A stretch of 64,000 bases of DNA from Erythroxylum novogranatense (lineage: Eukaryota; Streptophyta; Magnoliopsida; Malpighiales; Erythroxylaceae), in the NCBI GenBank assembly GCA_029891385.1, contig CM057229.1, positions 806,001 through 870,000 on the forward strand. Reading direction: 5' to 3'. Both the position numbers and the translations under genes were made by a program. The notes under the pieces were generated by a model. That model was given only the letters and a program-made list of their open reading frames with translations, had not been told where the DNA came from and did not search any database. Positions within the stretch are counted from its first letter, which is position 1. Each line of letters starts with the position of its first letter. Shown one piece after another: positions 1 to 14,167 of this stretch.

Positions 1-2056
<2,056 letters not shown>

Positions 2057-3083
2057 GTGTGTGGAAATATCTATGTAGCTGCAAAGTGAAGAGACTTAAG
2101 TTTTGGTTTATGACAAGAACATGTCTTGGCCTATGTAGTAGTTGGTAGTAAGCTTGAGGTTGGGTTTCGTTTCTGTAACTTGTTCTTGGAGTTAGCTTTA
2201 AGGGATTCTTTGCTTCTTTGTCTGGATGATCCTGGGAAGTATCCTTACCCTTTTCCTTACTTTTGCTTGTAAATAGTAAAAGATACTTTTTTTTTTTTTG
2301 GGTCAAAATAGTAAAAGACACTTGATGAGCACATTGAAGACACAGACAGACGAGGAATTCCATTTATTTTTATTTTAAAATTCAGTAAAATTTTATTTAT
2401 TTGTTTTATAATTTTAAAAAATTAAAAATATTTTTGTTTTATCTAATATGTAGTACCTATTTAATTATTTAATATTAATTATTAGTAAGAATTTATAAAT
2501 AATTTAATTGAAGATTCTATATTTAATTATTTAGAATTATGAATAATTTTAAAAGTATAACTAATTTAAATATTAACTCTGAAAATAAAATAATTTTAAT
2601 TCAATAATTATCAATAAATATAATTTAACTTTTAAAAGATATATATACAAAATAATATAATTTTAAATAAATTTTTGAATAATTAAAAATCTTTTTAGTT
2701 TATAATAAAATAATTATTAAATAAAATATTTAAATTTTATTGATAAATATATTTTACTTTTAAATTTTGTCTTATATATATATTATTATTATTAGTAATA
2801 AAAATATAACTATATTTATATTAATAATTAATAAGCCATTGAGGTGACGAAGAGCTTGGAACAACGGAAACTAGTGGGAGCCCATTGGACTTGAACAAGA
2901 CCTGGAATGGAAACTTAGGCCCAAGGCAGATACGATGACTCGTGAATGACCGAATCGTTTTCTCATCCAAAGAACGTAAATTCTAAGCCAATGTCATCCT
3001 CCACCGCGACTTGCCGCGCACTTGGATTGATTTTAGCGGTGACTGAAACGAAAGTAACAGTTCAGTGACTAAACGATCGAACA
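2057..3083. other. Divergent intergenic region between CPK29-like and thioredoxin-fold genes
   Basis: About 1 kb separates two divergently transcribed genes and must hold both promoters. Bases 2360-2840 are extremely AT-rich with no coding signal. At 2271-2322 an imperfect 16-base direct repeat flanks a poly-T run, as a small retroposed insertion would leave. Bases 2840-3083 are of ordinary composition and probably hold the leader and proximal promoter of the rightward gene. I see no convincing single TATA box. Confidence 0.6.
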
Positions 3084-4930
3084 ATGTTTCACAAGCTAGA
3101 CGTGCTCGTCACTTCTGTGATTTTCTTCCCCTCAATTTTTGTTCTTCAAGTATCAACCCAGAGCTTGCCACCGGCGACCTACGATGGGTTCGCTTATAGG
3201 GGTTACTTAGGTGGTCCGGACTCCATTTTAATCGAAGCTTTCTACGACCCTGTTTGTCCCGATAGCAGAGACTCTTGGCATCCCCTAAAAGAAGTTCTTC
3301 AGTACTACGGCTCTCACGTTTCTCTCGTCGTTCACCTCCTTCCCTTACCGTCAGTATCTCTGGTTCTTCTCTTCTTGTTGATTTCCATTCGTAAAAAGAT
3401 TCAGAAGATTAATTGTTTTATACAAGAAAAAACAACTTTTTAATTCATGGGTTGGTTTTGATTCTTGGGTTCTTTTCCATGTTCCTAGATTTTAACTTTT
3501 TAAGGTTCTTTTGCTCTGGTCGGAGTTAGTGAATCACTGTCCTTCCAGACCTCATAAGCTTGAATTTGAATGCTTGTATGTTGGATTCTTGTGATATGTG
3601 GATTCTCTTACTGACTCTCTCAAGTTCAGGATTCGAGTTAAATTTAGTGAGTGAATATGATCTTCCTTGAACTAATATATGACTATTATCGATTTTCTGG
3701 TATCTACAGCTACCATGATAATGCATTTGCTGCTTCTCGTGCTCTGCATATTGTAAATGGACTGAATAGTTCTTACACGTTCCCTCTGCTGGAACATTTC
3801 TTCAGTGATCAGGTAAAAAAACTTTGTCACTGCAGGTTCTTTATTATCTGGTTAGTTCTGATTTTCAACGGTTGGTTAAAGATTCTCTTCAAAATTGCTT
3901 TGTCAGGCTTCAAATTCCTAATTTGGTAATGCCAATGCTTTTGCTTCTTTTCTTGGTAAATAGGTAACTTTAAAGAGGGGATTCTCACATTTGTAGCAGC
4001 TAATTGATTAATATTTGCATTATTCCTCACTTTTCTCAGACTGGTTTCAAGATCTTCGATACAATAAATCGTCATGGTATTCGGTGTGTTTGCTTCGTTT
4101 AAAATCGAGTTCTTTCTCTTTGGTTTCGTGTAGCATAGAATTCAAGTTGCTTTTTTTTGCAGTTAGTGCTCGTTCGGGCCAAAATTTCTCTGAATATTCA
4201 TTAGAAGGTTGTAGTATTACAATCACATGTTGGAGTATATGTGTCTTTGGCCTTTAATGCTGTTAGATTTATGTTTGTACTGTACTTACAGCTGTTTTAA
4301 TTGACTGTTTGGACAAAATAAATGCAGGCTAGGTTTTATAACGATCATACACGCAACTTGTCAAGATATTCGGTTGTGAAAGAAATTGTAGATTTTGTGT
4401 CAGCAACTGTCGGAAATTCATACTATTCTGTGATTGAATCTGGCTTCACGGACAGGCGAACAGATCTAAAAACCAGGATTTCCTTCAAGGTACTTCCTAT
4501 GCTTTCATTGATCTTTTAACATTTCCGGATGCACACAATTCTGTTAGTAGTCATGTAGATACATTCTTTTCTATGGGAACTCATCAGCATTTTGTTCGTT
4601 CCGGTCCGTAATATATCGATCATATTTCTAGATTTTGCTGCTAAATTTTTGTTCCTACCACTCTTTCTAGGCTAGTGACCTTTTAAGTCTTTGTGTGCTT
4701 CATCTTGCACTACCTTTCCTTCTCTATACAGAATCATCATTGCTTTTTCACTTGTCTTTCAGTATAGTGCTTCAAGAGGTGTTTTCGGCACACCAACGTT
4801 CCTGGTTAATGGATTTGTGCTGCCTGATTCTGGCTCCATGATAGATTACAATGGTTGGCGAAAGATCATTGATCCGTTGATCAGTGCAAAGGGTAGCCAA
4901 AGAGATGATGGGATGCACTTCATGTTATGA
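3084..4930 (+). CDS. Secreted DsbA/thioredoxin-fold protein
   Basis: Four exons (3084-3349, 3710-3812, 4328-4489, 4763-4930) join with consistent phases to 232 residues ending in TGA. The first 26 or so residues form a hydrophobic signal peptide, so the product should enter the secretory pathway. The thioredoxin fold is indicated by a strand followed by YDPVCPDSRDSW (redox site position, Cys58-Pro-Asp-Ser61) and by GVFGTPTFLVNG near the C-terminus, where the TP is the expected cis-proline loop. The active site is CxxS rather than CxxC, so dithiol oxidase activity is unlikely; a single-Cys or non-catalytic role is more probable. It resembles the plant thioredoxin superfamily proteins encoded beside Alba genes in Arabidopsis (At1g76020, At1g20225, recalled). 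The start is the only ATG giving the signal peptide. Biological role unknown. Confidence 0.85.
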
Positions 4931-5343
4931 AGGACCTGCCTTCATTGATCTTAACAAGTTCCTCTCTTGTTCTATGCTTTGAATTGCTGGAATTGTGAAT
5001 CCTTGTCTAAATTATGTGGTGATTAATAAGAGAGACTTGCTATGTTTCAATTTCTCTTGTTTAGTCTTTAGGACAGTTTGGAGGCGTTGGAGCAATGTAA
5101 GGTGCATCAGTCCGACGAAACCGGTAAGTGTGCTTGGACAGCTCAACTAACTTGTCCAGGCTTGAGACTCGGTAGCTCAAAACAAAATTTTAGATTTGAG
5201 TTCAAGTCCAAGGAGGCCATAAATGGGCTTGAACAAGTCAACAACTTGTCCAACCACTTGTCGGCCCATAATCTTGGTTTGAGTAATATATCAAATGGTA
5301 ATTTTAACAAAAATTAAAATAATAAAAGATTAGGGGAGGTGTA

Positions 5344-5442
5344 TGCTGTTTTAATACTGTTTTAACTTATTTTATCCACACATTTATGTAGATTTTATAT
5401 AAATATGTGGATAAGATGATTTGAAACAGACTTAAAACAGTA
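5344..5442. repeat. MITE-like foldback
   Basis: Two 44-base arms (5344-5387 and 5399-5442) are inverted complements with about 8 mismatches, separated by an 11-base loop. The outer part of each arm contains CTGTTTTAA, and the inner part TTATCCACA. TA dinucleotides at both edges could be target-site duplications, but the exact ends are unclear. No coding capacity. Most likely a small MITE or its remnant. Confidence 0.55.
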
Positions 5443-6320
5443 AAAATAGAACAAGTGATCTGATATCAAAAAATTAGTGATGATTGCTTTCTTAATTTTA
5501 GTAAAACCAGACCTACAAAGCCATATTTTAAGCATTAATTACACATGATTACTTATAAATTAACATTAACTTCGAGTGATAAAATCTTAATCATATTCTC
5601 GAATAGTATTTAATTCAAAATCGAATTTGCATATCCGAATGTGTTTGAATTTGACCAAATAATTTGGTCTTTGAAATTTGTTCTAACCTAAAATTATGAT
5701 AAATTTTATGTTAATTTAGTTTTAACCAATATTTTAAAAATAAACCGAAAGTTAAATCGATAAGACAATAAATTTAAAATTTAAAAGATTCAACATATAT
5801 TATAATTTTATAAAATAGGTTAAAACTAAATATAATTTAAAAAATTGTCATTATCTATCGAAATATTTCAATTTTAATTAAAATAAATTATTAAATAAAA
5901 TTAATTTTTTATTATAGTCTATAATAACTTATGAATTTGTAAAACTTGATCGATTAATTAATAAACTAATCGTTTTGAACAACAAAAGTTATTAAAGTAA
6001 ATCAAATTGAAAAATTGAAAACCGAACTATAAAATTAATCATTGAAGGTTTTACGATTAAATTGTCGAACTAGTTCAATTTTTTAATCATTGGTTCTAAC
6101 TACATTTATTATTTATAAACTAACATTAATTTATTTGTGATTCTTGGTCATTTTGCCCAAATATTTGGATTTGTGATCAAATTCTATTGGTTAGTTAATT
6201 TTAAATTGGATTATTCTAATAAAATTCTAAATAAGTTTAATTAATTTTAATCTATTAATTTGTATTTAGAGTCTCACTAATTTTGTTATTGTTACTTGGA
6301 AAGTATAATCAAAATTTCAA

Positions 6321-6505
6321 GCCCCCTTAAGAGTGGTCAAGTTGGTGAAGTGGAGGACATGAGAATAAAAAATCCTATATTTGAATCCCCCTACTTACGC
6401 TCTCTATTGAGAGCCTGTCATATATAATTTGCCTAGTACAAAGTATCAAATTGGTGTGATTTGCAGGTTATTGTCTTAATTCAAGGCACATCTAAAAAAT
6501 AGCGA
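6321..6505 (+). mobile_element. tRNA-derived SINE-like sequence
   Basis: A perfect match to the Pol III A-box consensus (TGGTCAAGTTGG, 6334-6345) is followed 44 bases on by a degenerate B box (TATTTGAATCC, 6378-6388), which is SINE-like spacing. The downstream part, with GGTGTGATTTGCAGG, is the kind of body seen in plant SINEs. There is no clear poly(A) tail or target-site duplication, so the right end is approximate. It cannot fold as an intact tRNA. Confidence 0.5.
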
Positions 6506-7140
6506 CTGTTAATTTTTTTATTTAAAAAACGATTGAATTCAAATGCTCAGATAAGTATTATTATTTTAAAAAACTATCATCATCATCATCATATTCAGTC
6601 TAAAATTTTACAATAAAATAGAGTCTAAAAAATTCTAATAATATGCAAGCTTATCCGTTAATAATACAGAGGTTGTTTCCTAACTAACGTGAGAAAACTT
6701 CCTTATCTAAAAACTAAAAGACAAGTAATAAACACCTACGAAAAGATAACGGACATTTCGAAACGTATGCCGTTTTATGGCAAACAAGGAACGGGTCGGA
6801 TGATGGAACCCGATTAAAGTACGGGAAGTTAGTTAGGGAAGTTTAGATTCAAGGGAACGGTCTTCGAGAACGACGTCGTAGATAGAGTTGGCTAGGGTAG
6901 TTTCGAAAGCAAGTATAAAGACTATAAATGGCAAGAGACGTCTGCGAAAGCAGTTTTAGGGCGTAAAAGAAGAAACGAAGCCGTAGAAGAGGGCTCTTTT
7001 TCTTGGCCGAGCAATAAGTTATCAGTTATCTCCTTAACTTGTTAAGGTGCGTTCTCGTTTCGCCTCAGATCTCAACCACTCACTCGAACCCTAATTTTCC
7101 TTCACAGAGATTAGTTTTTGTGTTTGTCGAAGCAGAGAAG

Positions 7141-9434
7141 ATGGATCGGTACCAGAGAGTAGAGAAGCCAAAAGCGGAGACGCCAATCGATGAAAACGAG
7201 ATTCGAATCACTAGTCAGGGAAGGATGCGCAGCTATATCTCATATGCCATGAGTCTGCTTCAAGTATGTTTCCCCTTCTTATTTCATTTTCGTTTTTTAT
7301 GAATTACTGCTTTTTTGGAGAAATTTTGGTTGGTAATGTGTTTCACGTGTGAGTAAAATGTTGTCTGGAGTTTGTGTATTCGGTAGTTTCTATCAGACTT
7401 GATAAGCCTACTACGTTAGGTTCAAAACATGGATCTGTTTGAGAAGTTGTAGGTTGTAAATTTGGATGAGTTAAGTTGCTTGGAATTTTTTGGTCTGAGA
7501 ATAGATATCTGTTGCTTTATTTTGATTTCTTGTCGCTTCTTTGTTATCTTTTTGGGGAAAAGAATGATTGAGGTTATGGTTGCTTCTTTTTTTATTGTTT
7601 TGTTCACGGACAATGGAGGTTTGGGTTTTCGTTGAATATGTTATTTGATTCACTTTTATGTTTTTGCAGGAGAAAGGTTCAAATGAAATTGTGTTTAAGG
7701 CAATGGGAAGAGCCATTAATAAAACTGTGACTATAGTGGAGTTAATCAAGGTTTTTCTCAATCTCACATCCTTTAAAGTGCACAAGTGTAGTTCTTGGGT
7801 TTTGATAATTGATGGTACACTCGATTGTCTTCGAATGCAGAGAAGAATTGTTGGTCTCCATCAGATCACATCAATTGGGTCCACAGATATAACTGATACA
7901 TGGGAGCCCCTTGAGGAAGGCCTCCTCCCGTAAGAGCAGTTCTCAGAACAGCTTTTGGCATTTTAAATTCTACATTTAACTTCTTCAAGGTTCCATAAAT
8001 ATGCTTGTGGGGAATTTTTTCTTAGTTATTGCTTTAATCATTGCAGTTTGGAAACCACAAGACACGTGTCAATGATCACAATAATTCTTTCCAAGAAGGA
8101 ACTGAATACATCTGCTGTTGGGTGAGGTTCTATTTCACTCCCAAATAGGCTTGATTCCTTGCTTTCATGTTATGATGACCCTGCTTTTTGCGACATTATG
8201 GTTGTGATAGCTATGAAGTGTCTGATTAGAGAATTCCAAAAAAATTTTCAGAGAAAGACATCAATGTGACACTGGAATGTTCATTTTCCAAGCATATATT
8301 GTTTATAAATGAACTAGTTTTTTTGTTGTGGATTTTTTTCTGACAAATTGCTATGCCCTCAGGTATCAGCCGCCATTACCAGCAGACCAGGTGAAGACAC
8401 CTACAGAATTTGATTATGAAGCTGGTACACTTGCTTGTAATCTGTTTCATTGTTTGTAGTATTGATACTTGTATGTGGCTAAGCAGTTTTTGGATTGCAG
8501 AGGGATCACCAAATGGTCGAGGTAGGGGTTGGAGTGGTAGAGGGAGAATAAACAGCCGAGGTATATTTGGGATGAATTTGACCTTGTGCTTTTATGTACA
8601 AATTCATGTTCAATACATATGGGTTTAATTACTTGCTGTATGTTGAAAATATGTTAGGTATTTGATGACGCGCTTAATTGATAAGTGTCTAGTTATATAG
8701 AATTTGGAATTTTATTGGTAAATGTTCTGACAGTTAGATTTTCCCTTGCAGGGAATGGATACGCCCCTGCAGAGTATGATGATGGAGCTTGGGATCGCAA
8801 TCGAGGTGGTGCAAGGGGTAGGGGTAGGGGTCGAGGGAGAGTACGTAGTTTCCGTGGCCGTGGAAGGGGCGGATACTATGGGCCTTATGTGGATATGCAA
8901 CAAGATGGAGGCTACAATTATGAGGGACCTGCTTATGGCCGTGGTACTCTTTCTTCCTTGCCTTTTGTTTTCTCAACTACTTGTCAGGGAGAGAGGCTTT
9001 AATTCCCCTTTTTTGATAAGAAAAAGTGCTGGTATTTAAAGAGGTATTTCTTGTGCACTGTTATTGATGTCTGATATTTTGAAGGTTGACAAGGTTTACG
9101 GCCATGCATGACATGGATTAGTATGATCCTTGTTATCTTGCGCTACCTTTGTTTAACCCCAGTATTAAGTAGGGAATAATCATGAAATAAGGTGTTCACA
9201 ATGAGAACAGTGTCATTTAGGTGTAATGCCGTGTATGCCAGGATTTCTGTTTATGCAGAATAACTTTGGACAAAGTTACCTGTCCTCAAAAAATGAGATA
9301 ATTGAAATATAGACATAAATGCAGACATTTTGAGGACACTGACTGTGTGTCTTGTAGGTCGTGGCCGTGGAAGGGGAATCCGTGGAAGGGGCCGTGGGTT
9401 TAGATCTAATGTGCCGATCCAGGCTGCTGCATGA
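7141..9434 (+). CDS. Alba-domain RGG-repeat RNA-binding protein
   Basis: Eight exons (7141-7263, 7670-7750, 7841-7929, 8047-8121, 8363-8424, 8501-8560, 8752-8943, 9358-9434) splice in consistent phase to 252 residues. Residues about 15-105 form the Alba domain: RITSQGRMRSYISYAMSL, then KAMGRAINKTVTIVELIK and HQITSIGSTDITD. The C-terminal half is Gly/Arg-rich, with runs of RGRGRG and RGRGRGGYYG, ending in VPIQAAA. Long plant Alba proteins of this kind (the Arabidopsis ALBA4/5/6 clade) bind RNA and join stress granules or P-bodies; binding by this protein is inferred from family. The ATG at 7141 is chosen because it begins the conserved MDRYQRVEKP start; no in-frame ATG lies between it and the upstream promoter. 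The leader holds a telo-box-like AACCCTAA, frequent in translation-related plant genes. Confidence 0.93.
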
Positions 9435-11000
9435 GATGCTTATTAGGCTTGCCCTGAATGCACCCAAGGCAACTCTTTGATGCAAAGTCTCCAATAACAT
9501 TCCTATCATCTTTTTCTATCATTTGGTTAGTTGTTCAGTCTCGACTAGTAACGTTTAACTTTAGGGCATATTCATGTGTAACCTCCTTAGACTAATCTCT
9601 GTAGTTGGAGACCTGTGGCTTTTTGGCCAAGGCCCTTTTCTTTGTTGTTATGTGTGGAAGGGGTGCCTCAACAATTGTAACTTCTTGTTTTCTTAGAAGT
9701 GCATTCTTTTATTTATATGTTGGTTTTCTGTTTTCAAGTATATGATATCAATGCAAAAGTTTAGTGGTTGCTTTTTAATTTTCTGGTCCGTAGGGTTTGC
9801 TGCCGAAATCAATGTTTTTAGGGAGTGACAACTGCATTCTTCAGACCATAGCAAAAGGCTTACTCGAATGAAGTTGATTATGCCCTGTTTCTTACTTTCT
9901 TTACAGGATGTTCTAAAAGATTATTTCAGGTTAAACATATTTGGGAATCGAAGTATGTTTCTCGATAGATCATATAAAATCGCTGTGAGCATTATGATTT
10001 ACGATGTATGTTTTTTTTTTCCTTTTGAAAAAATCAAGCATTAGTCTGTACTTTGGGTGCCAATGAGAAATTTTTCATATCCGAGTCCAGCTCGAATGTT
10101 ATCAATTTTTTTTTTGGTTTCTGAACCAAAACTCTTACAATTTGAACTGGGCTGAATCTTCAAGTTTTAAGCTAAATTTTTTCTCAAGCTTGAGTCTTGA
10201 ATTTTTCCAAACTCTAATTCAGTTTTAAGCATGAATGCTTTTGCATTCTTTAGTCTGTGCTGCTCGAAACATTTTAGGCAGAGTAGAGACCAGAGAAGTA
10301 GAAATACTAAATGCCTCCTCCTTTGAAACGTGTGATGGGCTTAATGGCCATTTACTGTTATCTACTTTGCCATTTGTCAGTGTTGAGGAAAGTGTATGTG
10401 CCCATAATGGGCCAACCCATATTCCTTATCTATAGATTTTGGACCACATTTTCGTGGGAACTAAGCTAATGTTGCCTATGGTTTCGACCCTTTATAGACT
10501 CTCAATTGTTTACGTGTTTTATACAATTTGTGCCTCGATCCAACACTCCTATCATTGCCAAATTGCAATATTTATCTATTGCCACATTTCAGGCCAGAAT
10601 CTCGCAACTTACACATTGTTAATATGTGATGGGCAGTTGAGATTCGTTCATTTTATGACCAGGAAAACTCCAAAAGACACGCCCATGATTTTGCTCGACG
10701 GTGTTGTCGTCATGTGACGACAATTTGTCTGAAAGCCTTAGATGGGAATCACCATACGCTATATTCCTGTTGGTTTTCACTTATGGATTAGCAAGATGCT
10801 TAAAATATCAAATTGGTTCGGCACACATAAATTGCGGCACACTCTGAATGATACCCTAACTCGTTAATGAGCTTTCACTATCGAAGAAGTGAGAGAAAAA
10901 GACTTAGTCCCTTTGACTATCAATTTTCTATGATCCACAGCGCCCATTTGGGTGAGATCTTCATGTTAAAATAGCAACTTTGTTTTCAACCAAAAAAAAA

Positions 11001-11040
11001 ATAGCAACTTTGTTAACCCAATAGCAACTTTGTTAACCCA
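11001..11040. repeat. Perfect 20-bp tandem duplication
   Basis: ATAGCAACTTTGTTAACCCA occurs twice head to tail, and its first half occurs again at 10971-10982. Probably replication slippage; no function visible. Confidence 0.85.
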
Positions 11041-11585
11041 GGGCGACCCTCCTAGAACACTTGATGAGCCTAGAACACCTTATGAGCAACCAAAAATAAA
11101 AATAACAACTTGGTTGATGGATCCAAGTTACCCTGCTAAGTAGATCGCAAGAAGAACTCAACTTCACATATTATGGCGAGTCAAAAGTGTTTAGAACTCT
11201 AACGTGAAGATTAATAGACATGTGCACCAAACTAAAATAATGAGATCATACCATATTCAAAGCAAACCCATGTGAGGTGCAAATGGTTTGGTATAAGCCA
11301 AGATAGTCCCTTGTTTCAGAGAGCCAAACTCAGGAAAAAAAAATTAGAATGGTTTGTGAGAGAGTTCCTGAAATTTTCAACGCTCTTCTGATGGGTATGG
11401 CATGTGGGTGTGTAGTGAGAAATAGATAGAGAGAACGTGGGAATGATTGAATGAGGTTCAGGATTCTCAGAGATCAATCCAATATTAAATTGGAATTGGA
11501 ATAAGAAAAACCATTTAGTGACTCTTCCCTACTTGCAGATGTCACATGTAAGGTTGTTGCGTTAAGAGAGTCTGATCTGATACCT

Positions 11586-11593
11586 TATTTATA
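11586..11593 (+). promoter_or_regulatory. Candidate TATA box of expansin gene
   Basis: TATTTATA lies 87 bases upstream of the expansin ATG, which leaves room for a leader of about 55-60 bases. It is a match by motif and position only. Confidence 0.35.
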
Positions 11594-11679
11594 GAAGCAG
11601 TTCTCGTTCTTGCAAACGCCAATAAATGTGGAAAAAATAAAATATATCCTGATTCCTGAGTTCTAGTCCTTGCAAAGAA

Positions 11680-12887
11680 ATGGCAAAGCTGGTAATGACA
11701 TTGGCGATCTTGATTGGTCTGTGTCTATGCTCCTGTGTTCTGGCCTATGCTCCTTCAGGATGGACACAAGCTCATGCTACTTTTTATGGTGGTAGTGATG
11801 CTTCAGGGACTATGGGTAAGTAATAGTTGGATTGTTCCTGTGTTTCTGGGACTTGTATGTTGGGATAGTAATCACATTCTTTTGAACTGATTCTTGACAG
11901 GAGGAGCTTGTGGTTATGGAAACTTGTATTCAACTGGTTATGGGACTATGACTGCTGCTTTGAGCACAGCTTTGTTCAATGACGGAGCCTCCTGTGGAGA
12001 GTGTTACAGGATCATGTGTGATTACCAAACAGACTCCAGATGGTGCATCAAAGGAGCGTCTGTAACCATTACTGCGACAAATTTCTGCCCTCCAAATTAT
12101 GCTCTTCCAAACAACAATGGCGGCTGGTGCAACCCTCCTCTCAAACACTTCGACATGGCTCAACCTGCTTGGCAAAAGATCGGCATTTACAGTGGTGGGA
12201 TCGTGCCTGTTGTGTTCCAGAGGTAATAACCCTCTTCTCCTTTGTCAGGATTCAATCTCTGATAGGAGTCTATACAGGTTCAAAAATGTACCAAAAGAAT
12301 CTGTGAAATTGGATCTCTTGGAAATTATTTAGGGAAGCATATTGAACAAAGTCCGAGCACAATCCAAGTTCAAAGTTCAGATTCTTTTCAAATTTTAGGT
12401 CAAAAAATTACAAGTTTTAATCAAATTAGTCCAAACTTTGAATTCAAATCTTTTTTAAAAAATTCATTCAAGTTTGAACCTAATCCAAAATCCGATCACA
12501 TCTTACTTTACCTCCAAACTTCAGGCCGAACACTTTTGTCATCCCAACATATATTAAGTCCATGAGATTTAACAATGCAGGGTTCCATGCCAGAAGAGCG
12601 GTGGAGTTAGATTCACTATAAACGGAAGAGACTACTTCGAGTTAGTACTGATAAGCAATGTGGGTGGTGCTGGATCCATCCAATCTGTGTCCATAAAAGG
12701 CTCAAGAACAGATTGGATGACAATGTCAAGGAACTGGGGAGCTAATTGGCAGTCTAATGCATATCTAAATGGTCAGTGTTTGTCCTTCAGGGTCACAACT
12801 ACTGATGGAAATACCAGAGTCTTCACAGACATTGTTCCTTCCAGTTGGAGCTTTGGTCAGAGTTTTTCCAGTACAGTTCAGTTCTGA
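11680..12887 (+). CDS. EXPA11: Alpha-expansin (EXPA11-like)
   Basis: Three exons (11680-11815, 11901-12222, 12581-12887) give 254 residues, the usual length for alpha-expansins. Residues 1-22 are a signal peptide, so the protein goes to the cell wall, where expansins loosen cellulose-hemicellulose contacts without hydrolysis. The DPBB/GH45-like domain has [10 protein letters not shown] near 46-55, conserved Cys residues at about 49, 77, 80, 85, 94, 108 and 122, and the HFD motif at 128-130. The C-terminal CBM63 domain carries [18 protein letters not shown] with the expected surface tryptophans. Intron positions fit the alpha-expansin family. The assignment to EXPA11 is based on sequence feel and on neighbouring genes (Alba one side, UPF0496 the other, as at At1g20190); alpha-expansin itself is certain. 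Confidence 0.93.
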
Positions 12888-14167
12888 TCTTGGTTTTTGG
12901 ATTCTATTATCAGCAAAACTTGAGAGTTTCAGGGTTTATAATCGGCTGAGGCGTGCTTATAATTTTGCTGGAGCAGCCCGCCACCATATCTGATCTTATA
13001 CATTTGATTGAAAGAGTAAAGGGCAGATATTGATATATGTAATTGTTTTCAGTTTGTATGTTAGTCATACACAGTTGCAGATCAATAAGAAGTCAATAAA
13101 ATTTCACAATGGATCATATCACATTTAGAGGAATTGGATATGAACCCTAAAGTAATAGAAAACATCAATTACTACAAATATTGGTACCGATAATTATTGC
13201 TTGTTAGTCCTAGTGATGAGGAGTTTGACTCCTGTTAAGATTAATTTTGAGTTCAAGTATTTTAAACAACAAAGAGTACGTGTTAAGAAAATTTTGTCAG
13301 TTTTTTATTAGTTCATCTTATTCGAATTGTATTAGTTAGAATTTAATTATAATACAAAGAAAAGAATAAAGTTAAAAGATTGAATTTTGAACGAGAAAAC
13401 TAAGTGTTAATAAAGTTTTGTTCTCATTTTATAAATTCATCGCTCTCGAGTCGGTTTAGTTAGAATTTAATTGTGATACTAATTAAGAAAAATAAGTTAA
13501 AGAATTTTTTGAGAACTCTTTCAATGTAATTTTACTTATTTTGAAAGATATTGTATAATTTAATATTATTTTAAAAGTTTTATAATTAATACATTATTTT
13601 CATTCCCTTAATTATTTATTTAAAATGTTAACAGTATTTCTATAAAAATATAAATATTTCCAAATTTATACAATGATTATTTTAAATTAACATATTATAA
13701 TTTTAAATAAATTAAATCTTATAAAATGCATTTTTTTATTTTTACCTAAATTAAATCTTATACTACAATTATGAAAATACTATAGATCACTAATTAAAAT
13801 TTAAATAATTGAAACCTAAATTAAGTTTATAATTTTAAAAATAAAATTTCAAATCTTACATTAAATTAAATATTTTAAACCCAAATCAAAACTCAAATCT
13901 CTCTCGAATTTCTCAATCGAATCTACAAAAGTTATTGCTAATGGACGATTGATCAAAGTTGATCATGTATATAATGTGAGTACAAGATGCAAGTTAGAGA
14001 AAGTAGAAGATGACATAATCATTATTTAATCCCACGTATTCACAGTGGATATCGAAAATAGTCTCTTTACTAAATAGGGCAAGAGTGGAACATTTTGAGA
14101 AGCAACAGCCATTTGAAACTTTGTTGCAGCTGAGCTTAATCATTCGTAACTGAAAGATCGATCACTA
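12888..14167. other. Intergenic between convergent expansin and UPF0496 genes
   Basis: The first 200 bases are probably expansin 3' UTR. Bases 13255-13505 contain two diverged tandem copies of a unit of about 130 bases, both with TTAGTTAGAATTTAATT. 13540-13900 is AT-rich filler. Bases 14040-14167 are probably 3' UTR of the leftward gene. No coding signal. Confidence 0.6.

Larger units (their letters stand above)
4931..7140. other. Intergenic, AT-rich, with foldback and SINE-like insert
   Basis: No gene is supported. Bases 4931-5060 are probably 3' UTR of the gene to the left. Bases 5060-5320 have no stop in one frame but start without an ATG and show no family features. A foldback lies at 5344-5442 and a tRNA-derived SINE-like sequence at about 6321-6505. 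The tract 5700-6120 is a decayed AT-rich repeat resembling tracts at 36300-36640, 46020-46560 and 55320-55600. Bases 6760-7140 rise in GC and probably hold the promoter and leader of the Alba gene, including a telo-box-like AACCCTAA near 7086. Confidence 0.6.
9435..11679. other. Intergenic, no gene recognised
   Basis: Bases 9435-9760 are probably the 3' UTR of the Alba gene. 10235-10720 has two adjacent open frames of 66 and 92 codons that match no family and have no supporting splice or composition signals. A 20-base unit is tandemly repeated at 11001-11040. Bases 11560-11679 hold the presumed expansin promoter with a TATA-like TATTTATA at 11586-11593, about 90 bases before the ATG. The rest is ordinary AT-rich DNA. 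Confidence 0.55.

Noticed and set aside
5078..5317. 79-codon open frame after the thioredoxin-fold gene
   Set aside because: Does not start with ATG, no family features; looks like decayed repeat.
6334..6388. Possible tRNA gene
   Set aside because: A and B box motifs are present but no acceptor stem or anticodon arm can be formed; a SINE fits better.
10235..10717. Two adjacent open frames of 66 and 92 codons
   Set aside because: No domain, no splice logic and no homology that I recognise; likely chance in spacer DNA.
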